From JBBWZH01 sp035544115 (GTDB taxonomy: Bacteria; Actinomycetota; Actinomycetes; Mycobacteriales; CADCTP01), in NCBI GenBank assembly GCA_963714145.1, contig OY970235.1, forward strand, positions 8,122,001 to 8,186,000: DNA of 64,000 nucleotides. Direction: 5' to 3'. The notes beneath the pieces were generated by a model. The model was not told where the DNA came from. It searched no databases and saw only the letters and a list, made by a program, of their open reading frames with translations. Made by a program: the position numbers and the translations under genes. This document shows positions 37,063-45,611 of this stretch, one piece after another (the first letter of the stretch is position 1; each line of letters opens with the position of its first letter).

Positions 37063-37998
37063 GTGAGCAGCGACCTCCGACAAGCCGGGCCCGGGCCGGC
37101 AGCCGAGCTGGCTGCCACCCGCCCTGACTGGGTCACGTTCCTGTCCGACTACGGGCTGGAAGACCACCTGGTCGGCGTCTGCAAGGGCGTCGTCGCGCAG
37201 ATCGCGCCGCATGTACGGATCATTGACATCTGCCATCAGGTGACCGCGCAGAGCGTGCGGATCGGGGCCTCGATGCTGGCCGAGTCGATCTCGCACATGC
37301 CGCCGCTCGCGGTGCACCTGGTATTGGTCGATCCGGCCCGGGCCAACGCGGCCCGGCCGGTGGCCATCCGGTGCGCCGGCGGGGCCATCTTCGTCTGCCC
37401 GGACAACGGCGTCTCCTCGCTGGCCTGGGACGAGGTCGGGGGCGTGGTCGAGGTGCGGGAGCTCACCAACTCCGCCCTCTGGGAGCCCAACCCGTCCGCC
37501 TCGTTCCGCGGCCGGGACGTGTTCGCCCCGGTCGCGGCGCACCTGGCCAGCGGGCTGCCGATGGCCGAGCTGGGCCCCGAGGTCGACCCGGCCACCCTCG
37601 ACTCGCTCGAGTCGGTCGCCCCGTACGTGCACGGCGACCATGTGCACGGAACCGTCCGGATGGTGGACCACTTCGGCAACCTGGCGCTGAACGTGCGCCG
37701 GTCCGACCTGGAGGCGGCCGGCATCCAGCTCGGCGACCTGATCGAGCTGCGGTCCAGCGGCAAGGTGATGGAGGTCCCGTTCGCGCTGGCGTTCGGCGAC
37801 GTGCAGGCCGGCCGGGTCGCCGTCTGCGAGGACGCGTTCCGGGCGATCACGGTCGCGGTCAACTCCGGCCGGGCCAGCCAGGTGCTGCGGGCCGCGCCGG
37901 GCGACCCGGTGGTGCTCAGCCGGGTGCTGCGGCACAGCGTGTCCGGTCCGACCCCGAAACTGAGCGTGGTCGACTCGCCGCCCAGTCCGGTCGCGTAG
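37063..37998 (+). CDS. SAM hydroxide adenosyltransferase family protein (DUF62)
   Basis: 311 residues. N-terminal DUF62 domain (FLSDYGLEDHLVGVCKGVVA, IIDICHQVTAQSVRIGASML, HLVLVDPARANAARPVAIRC, CPDNGVSSLAW) and a C-terminal beta barrel (DHFGNLALNVRRSDLEAAGI). The family hydrolyses S-adenosylmethionine to adenosine and methionine and is related to fluorinases and chlorinases. In well-studied members the catalytic Arg lies 7 residues after the Asp of V-D-P; here position +7 is Ala and Arg is at +8, so activity may differ. GTG 37063 has gaagga upstream; a TTG at 37039 is the alternative. The 21-residue halogenase loop cannot be seen. Confidence 0.8.
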   Translation: MSSDLRQAGPGPAAELAATRPDWVTFLSDYGLEDHLVGVCKGVVAQIAPHVRIIDICHQVTAQSVRIGASMLAESISHMPPLAVHLVLVDPARANAARPVAIRCAGGAIFVCPDNGVSSLAWDEVGGVVEVRELTNSALWEPNPSASFRGRDVFAPVAAHLASGLPMAELGPEVDPATLDSLESVAPYVHGDHVHGTVRMVDHFGNLALNVRRSDLEAAGIQLGDLIELRSSGKVMEVPFALAFGDVQAGRVAVCEDAFRAITVAVNSGRASQVLRAAPGDPVVLSRVLRHSVSGPTPKLSVVDSPPSPVA

Positions 37999-38138
37999 CG
38001 CACTGCTGTGCACCGGAATCACACTGGTCACCAGGTTGTAATTCTCCGTAACTGAGCGCAGCTGGAGGCCCCGTCCCGGCTGGGTACGATGGGGGCCGCC
38101 AGTCTTTCGCCGGCCCTCAAAGGCCCCCAACACTGGGA

Positions 38139-39194
38139 GTGCCTATGCCGCCACACGTCGTCCTGGTCACCGGAGTCAGCCGGAATCTCGGCAGCCGGTT
38201 CGCCGCCCGGCTGGCCGCCGATCCGTCGATCGACCGGGTCATCGGGGTGGACACGCTGCCCCCCGGCCCGGAACTGGCGGCGCTGCTCGGCCGGACCGAG
38301 TTCGTCCGCGCCGACATCCGCAACCCGCTGATCGGCAAGGTGATCGCCGCGGCCGGGGTGGACACGGTGGTGCATCTGAGCATCACCGCCACCCCGCACC
38401 GGGCCGGCGGCCGGGTGGCGATGAAGGAAATGAACGTCATCGGCACCATGCAGTTGCTCGCCGGCTGCCAGAAGGCGGCCAGCGTGCGCCGGCTGGTGGT
38501 GAAGTCGACCACCGCGGTGTACGGCTCCTCGTCCCGCGACCCGGCACTGTTCACCGAGGAGATGGAGCCGAAGGGGCTGCCGCGCAGCGGCTACGCCAAG
38601 GACGCGGTCGAGGTCGAGGGGTACGTGCGCGGCTTCGGCCGGCGCCGCCCGGACGTGGCGCTGACCGTGCTGCGGTTCACCAACTTCGTCGGGCCGCGGA
38701 TCGACTCGCCGCTGGTCCGCTACTTCGGGCTGCCGGTGGTGCCGACCGTGCTCGGCTACGACCCGCGGTTGCAACTGCTGCACGAGGACGACGCGCTGGA
38801 GGTGCTCCGGCTGGCCGCGGTCGAGGATCTGCCGGGCACCGTGAACGTCGGCGGCAGCGGCGTGCTGCTGCTGTCCCAGGCGATCCGCCGGGCCGGCCGG
38901 GTGAGCGTGCCGGTGCCGGGGCCGGCGGTGGCCGCGGTGGGTCGGCTGATCCGGCGTACCGGGCTGGTCGACTACTCGCCGGAGCAGATGCGCTTCCTCA
39001 ACTTCGGCCGGGTGGTCGACACCACCCGGCTGCGCAAGGAGTTCGGGTACACCCCCCGCTACACCACGGTGGAGGCGTTCGACGACTTCATCCGCGCCCG
39101 GCAGGTCCGCCCGCAGCTTGAGCCGGCGCTGGTCCGGCGGGCCGAGCAGGCCGCGCTCGCGGTGCTGGACCGGGTAGGAGGTGGACATGGCTGA
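38139..39194 (+). CDS. galE2: NAD-dependent epimerase/dehydratase (GalE2-like)
   Basis: 351 residues, extended SDR fold: LVTGVSRNLGSRFAARLAAD (nucleotide loop, variant of GxxGxxG), VVHLSITATPH, STTAVYGSSSRDP and the catalytic SGYAKDAVEVEG (Y-x3-D instead of Y-x3-K at first sight, with Lys one earlier), then LRFTNFVGPRIDSP. Named for its M. tuberculosis counterpart Rv0501; a real UDP-galactose epimerase function is not shown. GTG 38139 or ATG 38145 may start it. It overlaps the acyltransferase gene (ATGGCTGA). Confidence 0.8.
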   Translation: MPMPPHVVLVTGVSRNLGSRFAARLAADPSIDRVIGVDTLPPGPELAALLGRTEFVRADIRNPLIGKVIAAAGVDTVVHLSITATPHRAGGRVAMKEMNVIGTMQLLAGCQKAASVRRLVVKSTTAVYGSSSRDPALFTEEMEPKGLPRSGYAKDAVEVEGYVRGFGRRRPDVALTVLRFTNFVGPRIDSPLVRYFGLPVVPTVLGYDPRLQLLHEDDALEVLRLAAVEDLPGTVNVGGSGVLLLSQAIRRAGRVSVPVPGPAVAAVGRLIRRTGLVDYSPEQMRFLNFGRVVDTTRLRKEFGYTPRYTTVEAFDDFIRARQVRPQLEPALVRRAEQAALAVLDRVGGGHG

Positions 39195-40323
39195 TGCCCG
39201 CGTGATCCCGCTGCACGCCGGAACCCCTGAGCCGGACCCGGCCGCCGCCACGCCGGATCCGGCCGGCACACCGGCGGCCCGGCCGACCCGCACCGGCCGG
39301 GCGGCCCGCCCGGCCGCGGCCCAGCCGGCCCGGTCTGCCGAGCCGGCCCGGCCTGCGGAGCCGGCCCGGTCTGCGGAGCCGGGCCGGTCTGCGGAGGCGG
39401 GCGGGACGGCGGCGGCCGGCGAGGCTGGCACCGCCGATGCCGCCCCGGACGGCGGAGCGGCCCCGGCCGGCGGGTCCGACCGGCCGGACTGGGAGCGGGC
39501 GGTGGCCGGGGCGCTGGCGTTCCTGCGCCGCCGGATCACCGGCGACTACGAGGTGGACGAGTTCGGCTTCGACCCGGACCTGACCGACCACCTGCTGGCC
39601 CCGCCGTTCCGGCCGCTGTACTCGCGCTGGTTCCGGGTGGAGGCCAGCGGCATGGCGAACGTGCCGGACGCGGGCGGCGCGCTGGTGGTCGCCAACCACT
39701 CCGGCACGATCCCGCTGGACGCGCTGATGACCACGCTGGCCCTGCTGGACCACCACCCGGCGCACCGGCACCTGCGCGCGCTCGGCGCCGACCTGGTCTT
39801 CCGCACCCCGGTGCTGGGCGCGGTCGCCCGCAAGGCCGGCAACACGCTGGCCTGCAACCCGGACGCGGAGCGGCTGCTGTCGTCCGGCGAACTGGTCGGG
39901 GTCTGGCCGGAGGGGTTCAAGGGCACCGGCAAGCCGTACGCCGACCGGTACAAGCTGCAGCGGTTCGGCCGCGGCGGCTTCGTCAGCGCGGCGCTGCGCA
40001 CCGGGGTGCCGATCATCCCGTGCTCGATCGTCGGCGCCGAGGAGACCTACCCGCTGATCGGCAACGCCCGGGCGCTGGCCCGGCTGCTGAACGTGCCGTA
40101 TTTCCCGATCACGCCGACGTTCCCCTGGCTGGGCCCGCTCGGGCTGGTGCCGCTGCCGTCGAAGTGGCTGATCGAGTTCGGTGAGCCGATCGACACCGGC
40201 TCGCTCGGCGCCGCCGCCGCGGACGACCCGATGCTGGTCTTCAACCTGACCGACCAGGTCCGGGAGACCATCCAGCAGACGCTGTACCGGCTGCTGCTGC
40301 AGCGCAAGTCCGCGTTCCGCTGA
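39187..40323 (+). CDS. Phospholipid/glycerol acyltransferase family protein (Rv0502-like)
   Basis: 378 residues. The first about 95 are an Ala/Pro/Arg/Glu-rich extension with a repeated PARSAEPARPAE unit. The acyltransferase domain follows: ALVVANHSGTIPLDALM carries the catalytic His with the Asp six residues later, as in this branch of the PlsC superfamily; GVWPEGFKGTGKPY and VPIIPCSIVGAEETYPLIGN are the glycerol-phosphate-binding and late motifs. It would acylate a membrane lipid precursor at the inner face. It is translationally coupled to the epimerase gene, as Rv0501-Rv0502. Confidence 0.88.
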   Translation: MADARVIPLHAGTPEPDPAAATPDPAGTPAARPTRTGRAARPAAAQPARSAEPARPAEPARSAEPGRSAEAGGTAAAGEAGTADAAPDGGAAPAGGSDRPDWERAVAGALAFLRRRITGDYEVDEFGFDPDLTDHLLAPPFRPLYSRWFRVEASGMANVPDAGGALVVANHSGTIPLDALMTTLALLDHHPAHRHLRALGADLVFRTPVLGAVARKAGNTLACNPDAERLLSSGELVGVWPEGFKGTGKPYADRYKLQRFGRGGFVSAALRTGVPIIPCSIVGAEETYPLIGNARALARLLNVPYFPITPTFPWLGPLGLVPLPSKWLIEFGEPIDTGSLGAAAADDPMLVFNLTDQVRETIQQTLYRLLLQRKSAFR

Positions 40324-40333
40324 GCCGCCGGGG

Positions 40334-41569
40334 TTACGCCAGCACCGCCAGGTAGGTGGACGCCGAGTACGGGGTGAGCCGCGGCGGCAGCACCACCGGC
40401 CCGGGCCAGCCCGGGCTGTACAGCAGCAGCCGGTCCTCGGTGTCGCTGACATGCACGCCGAGGACCAGTTGCAGGTCCGCGCCCCAGGCCAGGGTCGGCG
40501 CCTGCTTGGCCTGGGTGGTCAGCCCGGGCATCCGCTGGAACGTCTCGGTGCCCAGGGACAGCACCGAGACGTAGCCGTCCGGGTCGACCTGGTCGGTGAA
40601 CTCGTGCTGGCCGGCGAAGCCGAGCGCCAGCATGGTCGCGTTCGGCGAGAACGCCGCGGTGGACGGCGCCCGGCCGCGGGGCAGCGAGATCGTCTGCTGG
40701 CTGCGGGTGCGCAGATCGGTGACCGCGATCGTGCAGTGCCCCGGCCACTCGCCGCAGCCGTACGGGATCCACGCGACCTTCTCCGCGGTGCTGGCCAGCA
40801 CGTAGTCGACGCCGCCGATGCCGTGCACCAGGCGGCCGGTACGCGGGTCGAGCAGGGCCAGCGAGCCGTGCTCCGGCTGGTTCTCCTGGCCCTCCGCGGT
40901 CGGTGCGATGACCTCGGCCAGCAGCCCGTACGCGGTGTCCCGGATGAAGTAGGTGGGGTCGGCGAGCTTGCGCTCCCACCGCTTCTGGCCGGTGTCGCTG
41001 TACCCGACCAGCCGGCCGGTCTGCCCTTCCGTGGTACCGGAGTCGGCCGCGAGGTAGCCACCGCCGTACCCGGCCAGCACGGTGTCCAGCCCGGCGCCGA
41101 GGTGCACGGTGCCGCCACGGTCCGGCACGACGTAGGTGTCCACCGGCCGGAAGCCCTGATTCTGCACGACCACCGCGGTCGCGCCGGCCAGCCGCTGCAC
41201 GCTGGTCGGCAGCTGCACCGCCGGCCGCACCCCGGGCAGCGGGGTGACCTTGCCGTCCGCGGCGACCGTGGCCGGGCTGGTGGTCTTGCCGGCGAGCGTG
41301 AACGTGCCGTTGATCAACAGCCGCAGCCCGTCCGGGACCGCACCGGGCCGGCCCTCCAGCCGGAACGTGGCCACCCGTGCCGGCGGTGTGGTGTCGGCCG
41401 GCCGGGGCACCGCGGCGGTCGGGCTGGGCTCCGCCCGCGGCCCGCTGGACACGCCACCCCAGAGCCGCACCGCGCCGACGGCCGCGACCGCCACCACCGC
41501 CAGGATCAGCCATCTCGGCAGCCGGCGCCGATCCGGACGTTCCGGCCCAGAGGTGATGACGTCCGTCAC
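40334..41569 (-). CDS. Membrane-anchored beta-propeller-like protein of unknown function
   Basis: 411 residues. A cytoplasmic Arg-rich start, one membrane helix at about 17-36 (WLILAVVAVAAVGAVRLWGG), a Pro/Thr linker, then repeated four-strand patterns with GGGYLAADSG, RLVGYSDTGQKRW, GSLALLDPRTGRLV, IAVTDLRTRSQQTI and YVSVLSLGTETFQ. That spacing resembles the blades of a WD40/PQQ-like propeller. No enzyme motif. Convergent with the acyltransferase gene; 252 bases from serB1. Confidence 0.65.
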   Translation of the reverse strand: MTDVITSGPERPDRRRLPRWLILAVVAVAAVGAVRLWGGVSSGPRAEPSPTAAVPRPADTTPPARVATFRLEGRPGAVPDGLRLLINGTFTLAGKTTSPATVAADGKVTPLPGVRPAVQLPTSVQRLAGATAVVVQNQGFRPVDTYVVPDRGGTVHLGAGLDTVLAGYGGGYLAADSGTTEGQTGRLVGYSDTGQKRWERKLADPTYFIRDTAYGLLAEVIAPTAEGQENQPEHGSLALLDPRTGRLVHGIGGVDYVLASTAEKVAWIPYGCGEWPGHCTIAVTDLRTRSQQTISLPRGRAPSTAAFSPNATMLALGFAGQHEFTDQVDPDGYVSVLSLGTETFQRMPGLTTQAKQAPTLAWGADLQLVLGVHVSDTEDRLLLYSPGWPGPVVLPPRLTPYSASTYLAVLA

Positions 41570-41639
41570 GGGTACCAGTGTGCCCCGCCGGGTGGCCCGC
41601 GAGCAGTGCCCCAGCCGGGGCGGCTGCACCGCGGGCCGA

Positions 41640-41820
41640 AGCCAGCTGGGCCGTCGCCGGCCGGGCCGTGATCGACCGTGCTCGGTCGGGCCGTCGTCGG
41701 CCCTGCTGGGTCGGGCCGTGGTCGGCCGTGCTCGGTCGGGCTGGGTCGGTCGGGCTGGGTCGGGCCGTTGTCGGTCGTGCTCGGTCGGGCTCGGACGGGC
41801 CGTGGTCGGTCGGGCTGGCG
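41640..41820. repeat. Minisatellite-like imperfect repeats, 5' of serB1 stop
   Basis: Imperfect units of cgggccgtggtcggtcgtgct-like sequence run about 7 times. Both strands stay open here in several frames, giving Pro/Arg-rich nonsense, so I do not call a gene. This fills the 252-base gap between the propeller-like gene and serB1. Confidence 0.6.
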
Positions 41821-41821
41821 G

Positions 41822-42703
41822 TCAGCGCCGGCGGCGGGCGGCCAAGCCGGCGGCGACCCCACCGGCCACCGCGCCGATGCCGAGCGCGGTCGGGACACCG
41901 ATCCTGGCCGCCTTCCGGCCGGTGCGGAAGTCCCGCACCTCCCAGCCGTGGCTGCGGGCCTCGGTCTTCAGCGCGGTGTCCGGGTTCACCGCGACCGCGC
42001 GGCCGACCAGGGTGAGCATCGGCAGGTCGTTCACCGAGTCGCTGTACGCGGCGCAGCGGGCCAGCTCCAGCCCTTCCCGGGCGGCCAGCGCGCGCACCGC
42101 CTCCGCCTTCGCCGGCCCGTGCAACGGCTCGCCGACCAGCCGGCCGGTGTAGGCGCCGTCACGCACCTCGGCGACCGTGCCGAGCGCGCCGGTCAGCCCG
42201 AGCCGGCGGGCGATGATCGAGGCCAGCTCGACCGGAGTGGCGGTGACCAGCCAGACCCGCTGGCCGGCGTCCAGGTGCATCTGGGCCAGCGCCCGGGTGC
42301 CGGACCAGATCCGCTCGGCCATCTCCTCGTCGTAGATCTCCTCGCCGAGCGTGACGATCTCGTCCACCCGCTTGCCGGCGACGAACGCCAGCGCGGCCTC
42401 CCGGGCGGCGACCATGCCTTCCCGGCTCTCCTTGCCGCCGATCCGGAACTTCACCTGCTGCCAGGCGAACGCGGCCAGGTCACGGCCGGTGAAGAACTTG
42501 CGCGTGGCCAGGCCCTTGGCGAAGTGGTAGATCGACGCGCCCATCATGATCGTGTTGTCCACGTCGAAGAAGGCGGCGGCGGTCGGATCCGGCGGCACGG
42601 TCAGCGCGGCCTCCACCTCGGCCGCCGCGGCCGCCGCTGAACCGGCCAGGACCGCCCGGGCCTCCCGGCTGTCCCGCGACATCAGCCTGCTCAGACGGGG
42701 CAC
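41822..42703 (-). CDS. serB1: HAD-IB family hydrolase (SerB1-like)
   Basis: 293 residues. HAD motif [10 protein letters not shown] with nucleophile Asp47 and Asp49, a helical cap ([20 protein letters not shown]), motif II LVTATP, Lys in [11 protein letters not shown] and motif [19 protein letters not shown] enzymes of this kind are annotated phosphoserine phosphatase, but the group includes phosphatases for lipids and other substrates. The C-terminus ends in a hydrophobic helix with [22 protein letters not shown] 42703 has gggagg upstream. Same place as Rv0505c. Confidence 0.85.
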   Translation of the reverse strand: MPRLSRLMSRDSREARAVLAGSAAAAAAEVEAALTVPPDPTAAAFFDVDNTIMMGASIYHFAKGLATRKFFTGRDLAAFAWQQVKFRIGGKESREGMVAAREAALAFVAGKRVDEIVTLGEEIYDEEMAERIWSGTRALAQMHLDAGQRVWLVTATPVELASIIARRLGLTGALGTVAEVRDGAYTGRLVGEPLHGPAKAEAVRALAAREGLELARCAAYSDSVNDLPMLTLVGRAVAVNPDTALKTEARSHGWEVRDFRTGRKAARIGVPTALGIGAVAGGVAAGLAARRRR

Positions 42704-42779
42704 GACGTTCCTCCCTGCGCGGCCACCAGGCTCCGAGCTTAGGGCGTCGCCGGTGATCTTCGCCGCAGCGGCCCCGGGC

Positions 42780-42970
42780 CGTCGCCCGACGTTCCGACCC
42801 CGGCCACCCCGGCCTGCCCGGCCACTCCGGCCACTTCGACCTGCCCGGCCATTCCGGCCGGCCCGCCCAGTCCGGCCGCCCAGCCCGGCCACACGGCCCG
42901 GCCACACGGCCGGCCCGGCCATTCCGGCCGGCCGGACCAGCCTGGCCACCGCGGCCTGCCCAGCCTGGCC
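42780..42970. repeat. Minisatellite-like repeats between rsbN-like gene and serB1
   Basis: A C-C-G-G-C-C-rich unit (cccggccattccgg-like) recurs about ten times. It fills most of the 269-base gap between two minus-strand genes; no gene seen. Confidence 0.6.
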
Positions 42971-42972
42971 GG

Positions 42973-44541
42973 TCAGCCGCCGCCGGGGAGCAGGCCGGGC
43001 AGCAGGCCGGTCGGCAGCGGCAGGCCGCCGGTGGGTAGCGGGATGGGCAGCGGCAGCGAGGTCGGCAGCGGCAGGCCGGGTATGGACGGCAGCGGCAGGC
43101 TCCCGCTGCCGGTGGGCAGCGGGAGCGGCAGCGGCAGGCCGCCGCCGCCGGGCGCCGAACTGCCGCCGGTGCCTCCGGTCGGCCGGGGGGCGCCACCGCC
43201 GGTGGGGCCCGGCGGCCCGGTCGGTCGCGGCTTCGCCGGGCTGGACGGCCGGACGGTCGGCGCCGGACCGCCGGTGCCGGGCGTGCCGGACCGGCTGGCC
43301 GGCCCGCTCGGCGCGGTGCTGGCCGGCTTCGGCGCCGGGTTGCACGGGGTGCACGGCAGCGGGCCGAGGTAGTCGCCGGGCGCGCCGGACAGGCAGGCGC
43401 AGTTCAGGTCGGCGCGCAGCTCGGCTACCCGTGTGTTCACCCCGCGCAGCAGCTGCAGCGAGTCGCTCAGCCGCGGCCGTGCGCCGGCCGGTGTCCGGGC
43501 GAGTGTGCCGTACAGCACGGTGTACTGCTGCGCGCTCCAGGTGCCGACGAACACCAGCAGGTCGTCGCTGCGCTGGCCGACCGCCGCGGTGGTCAGCAGC
43601 CGGACCCCGGCGGCGGTCTGCTGGTCCAGCGTGCCGAGCGTGTCCACGACGGTGGCCGGGTCGAGGCCGTCCCGGCCGGTCAGGTCGCGCACCTCGCCGG
43701 CCCGGGTGCGGGCCAGCGCCAGGTAGCGGCGGCCGCGTGCTTCGTCGCCGCGGGCCAGCGCGAGCTCGGCGTTCTCGGTGCCCCGCTTCAGCGCGTAGAG
43801 CGGATCGCCGGGCAGCGCGTCCCGGCTGCCCAGCACGGCCACCCCGGCCAGCAGGAACAGCACCAGGCTGGCCGCGACCAGGCCGACCCGGGGCCGGCGC
43901 CAGCCGCTGGACCGGTCCACCGGCGGCACCAGCCGCAGCCGCCGCTCCGGCGCCGGTTCCGCGCCATCGGCACCCTCGTCCGGCGCATCTGGATCATGGT
44001 CGTCCAGATCGTCGGCGTCCGCCCCGTCCGCCCCGTCCGCCCCGTCCGCCCCGTCCGCCCCGGTCGGCCTCGGCCCGCCCAGCCCGCCCGGCCCGCTCAG
44101 CCCGTCCGCCCCGGTCGGCCCCGCCCCGGTCGCCCCCGGCCCGATCGGCCCCGGTCCCGCCGGCCCCGCCCCGCTCGGCCCCGGCCCGCTCGGCCCTGCC
44201 CCGCTCGACCCCGGCCCGCTCGGCCCTGCCCCGCTCGGCCCCGGCCCGGTCGCCCCCGCCCCGCTCGGCCCCGGCCCGGCCAGGCCCGGCCCGGCCAGCC
44301 CCGGCCCGATCGGCTTCGTCGGGTCGACCCGCGGCGACGGCACGCCGCCGGCGAGGGCGACCAGGTGGCGGCGCAGGGTGGTGCGGAACTCGGAGGTCGG
44401 GCGGACCGGCTCGGTCTCGCGCAGCCGGCCCACGACGGCGGCCAGCCTGGCCAGTTCGAGATCGGAGCCGGCGTCGGCGGTCGGGTCGTCCAGCAGTTGG
44501 GCGAACCGCTCCGCCCGGCCTGCCTCACCCGGCCACCTCAT
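42973..44541 (-). CDS. rsbN: RsbN-like anti-sigma factor with DUF5667 domain and collagen-like repeats
   Basis: 522 residues. Cytoplasmic part: a helical start ([34 protein letters not shown]), then residues about 80-175 of Gly-Pro-Ser/Ala-Gly repeats like a collagen (bases about 44010-44300), an Asp-rich stretch, a membrane helix ([20 protein letters not shown]) and an outer DUF5667 domain ([35 protein letters not shown]) with a Pro/Leu/Gly-rich tail. RsbN of Streptomyces is the membrane anti-sigma of BldN and is encoded directly after bldN, as here. The collagen-like insert is unusual and makes the protein longer. Confidence 0.75.
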   Translation of the reverse strand: MRWPGEAGRAERFAQLLDDPTADAGSDLELARLAAVVGRLRETEPVRPTSEFRTTLRRHLVALAGGVPSPRVDPTKPIGPGLAGPGLAGPGPSGAGATGPGPSGAGPSGPGSSGAGPSGPGPSGAGPAGPGPIGPGATGAGPTGADGLSGPGGLGGPRPTGADGADGADGADGADADDLDDHDPDAPDEGADGAEPAPERRLRLVPPVDRSSGWRRPRVGLVAASLVLFLLAGVAVLGSRDALPGDPLYALKRGTENAELALARGDEARGRRYLALARTRAGEVRDLTGRDGLDPATVVDTLGTLDQQTAAGVRLLTTAAVGQRSDDLLVFVGTWSAQQYTVLYGTLARTPAGARPRLSDSLQLLRGVNTRVAELRADLNCACLSGAPGDYLGPLPCTPCNPAPKPASTAPSGPASRSGTPGTGGPAPTVRPSSPAKPRPTGPPGPTGGGAPRPTGGTGGSSAPGGGGLPLPLPLPTGSGSLPLPSIPGLPLPTSLPLPIPLPTGGLPLPTGLLPGLLPGGG

Positions 44542-44620
44542 CAACGAACCCCCCTGCACCGAACCGCGCTCATGCGGACAAACGAGGGATTGGCATCCGG
44601 AGTAACGGCTCGCCCGCGCC

Positions 44621-45385
44621 TCACCGGAGATCCTCGGGCAGCAGGGTGGCCAGCCGGCGGATGGCCCGGTGTTGCAGCGCCTTGATCGCGCCCTCGTTCT
44701 TGCCCATGATCGCGGCGGTCTCGGCCACCGACAAACCCTGCAGGAACCGCAGCACGACGCATTCCTGCTGCTCGGCGCCCAGTTGCCGGACGCAGCGCAG
44801 CAGCGTGGCGTTGGTCAGCCGGTCCAGCACGGTGTCCTCCGGGCCATCGGTGGCCTGGTCGGCCTGGCGCAGGTCGTCGGTGACCACCTCCATCCGGTGC
44901 CGGCTGGACTTCAGGTGGTCGAGGATGAGGTTGCGGGTGATCGTGACCAGCCAGGCGCCCATGTCCCGGCCCTGGTACTGCAGCGAGTCCAGCCGGCGCA
45001 GCGCCCGGACGAACGTCTCGCTGGTGATGTCCTCGGCCAGCGCCCGGTCGCCGAGCCGGTGGTAGGCGTACCGGAACACCAGATCCACGTACCGGTCGTA
45101 GACCTGGCCGAACGCCTCCGCGTCGCCGCCCTGGGCGGCCCGGACCAGCGCCCAGACCTCCCCGCCCGGATCCGGCTCGCCGGCCGGTGGGGGTGCCCCG
45201 GCGGCGGTCGCGCCGGAACCCGGCCCGGTGCTGGTCGGTCCGGCCGGCCCCTCGCCGTTCAGCGCCCCGGACCGGTTGCCGAGCCGGGCGTTGCCGGCCC
45301 GGGCGGCGGTCCGGTAGGTGATGACCGCGGCGAGGAGCGCCGGTAATCCACCGGCCGTCGGGCTCCGCTCGGCGTACGAGCTCAT
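44621..45385 (-). CDS. bldN: BldN-family ECF RNA polymerase sigma factor
   Basis: 254 residues. A 90-residue N-terminal extension precedes region 2 (GDAEAFGQVYDRYVDLVFRY, LAEDITSETFVRALRRLDSL, then GAWLVTITRNLILDHLKSSR) and region 4 (LGAEQQECVVLRFLQGLSVA, ETAAIMGKNEGAIKALQHRA). This is the sequence pattern of Streptomyces BldN, which drives aerial hyphae and chaplin/rodlin genes. The long N-terminus is also known for BldN, which is made as a pro-protein. It is followed after about 80 bases by the RsbN-like gene. ATG 45385 has gggag close upstream. Confidence 0.88.
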   Translation of the reverse strand: MSSYAERSPTAGGLPALLAAVITYRTAARAGNARLGNRSGALNGEGPAGPTSTGPGSGATAAGAPPPAGEPDPGGEVWALVRAAQGGDAEAFGQVYDRYVDLVFRYAYHRLGDRALAEDITSETFVRALRRLDSLQYQGRDMGAWLVTITRNLILDHLKSSRHRMEVVTDDLRQADQATDGPEDTVLDRLTNATLLRCVRQLGAEQQECVVLRFLQGLSVAETAAIMGKNEGAIKALQHRAIRRLATLLPEDLR

Positions 45386-45505
45386 ACGCTCCCCACTACG
45401 TCTCGGGAAGCCGGATGACCCGGCTCCCACCCCGTGGTCGCTGTGGCGGTCCGCATCGTGCCCCGACGGCGGCGGGATTCGTTGTCAGCGGCGCGTAGCG
45501 TATCT

Positions 45506-45523
45506 GACACGTTCTGACGTGTC
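45506..45523. promoter_or_regulatory. Inverted repeat GACACGT-tctg-ACGTGTC upstream of bldN
   Basis: A perfect 7-base dyad in the divergent bldN/acyl-CoA synthetase region. It contains GACAC in both orientations, the core bound by the sporulation regulator WhiA in Streptomyces. A second dyad gagttt...aaactc lies at 45562-45583 beside the acyl-CoA synthetase promoter region. Confidence 0.4.
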
Positions 45524-45611
45524 CTCCTTGTGAACTACGTAGCTTGACCCGCTGCTCCACGGAGTTTGGCTGTGCAAAACTCTGCGGACAGGCGGGAAGT
45601 GTGGAGGCCAC

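Noticed and set aside
41566..41898. Pro/Arg/Ser-rich open frame between propeller-like gene and serB1
   Set aside because: It comes from a minisatellite, overlaps the serB1 end and has no family features.
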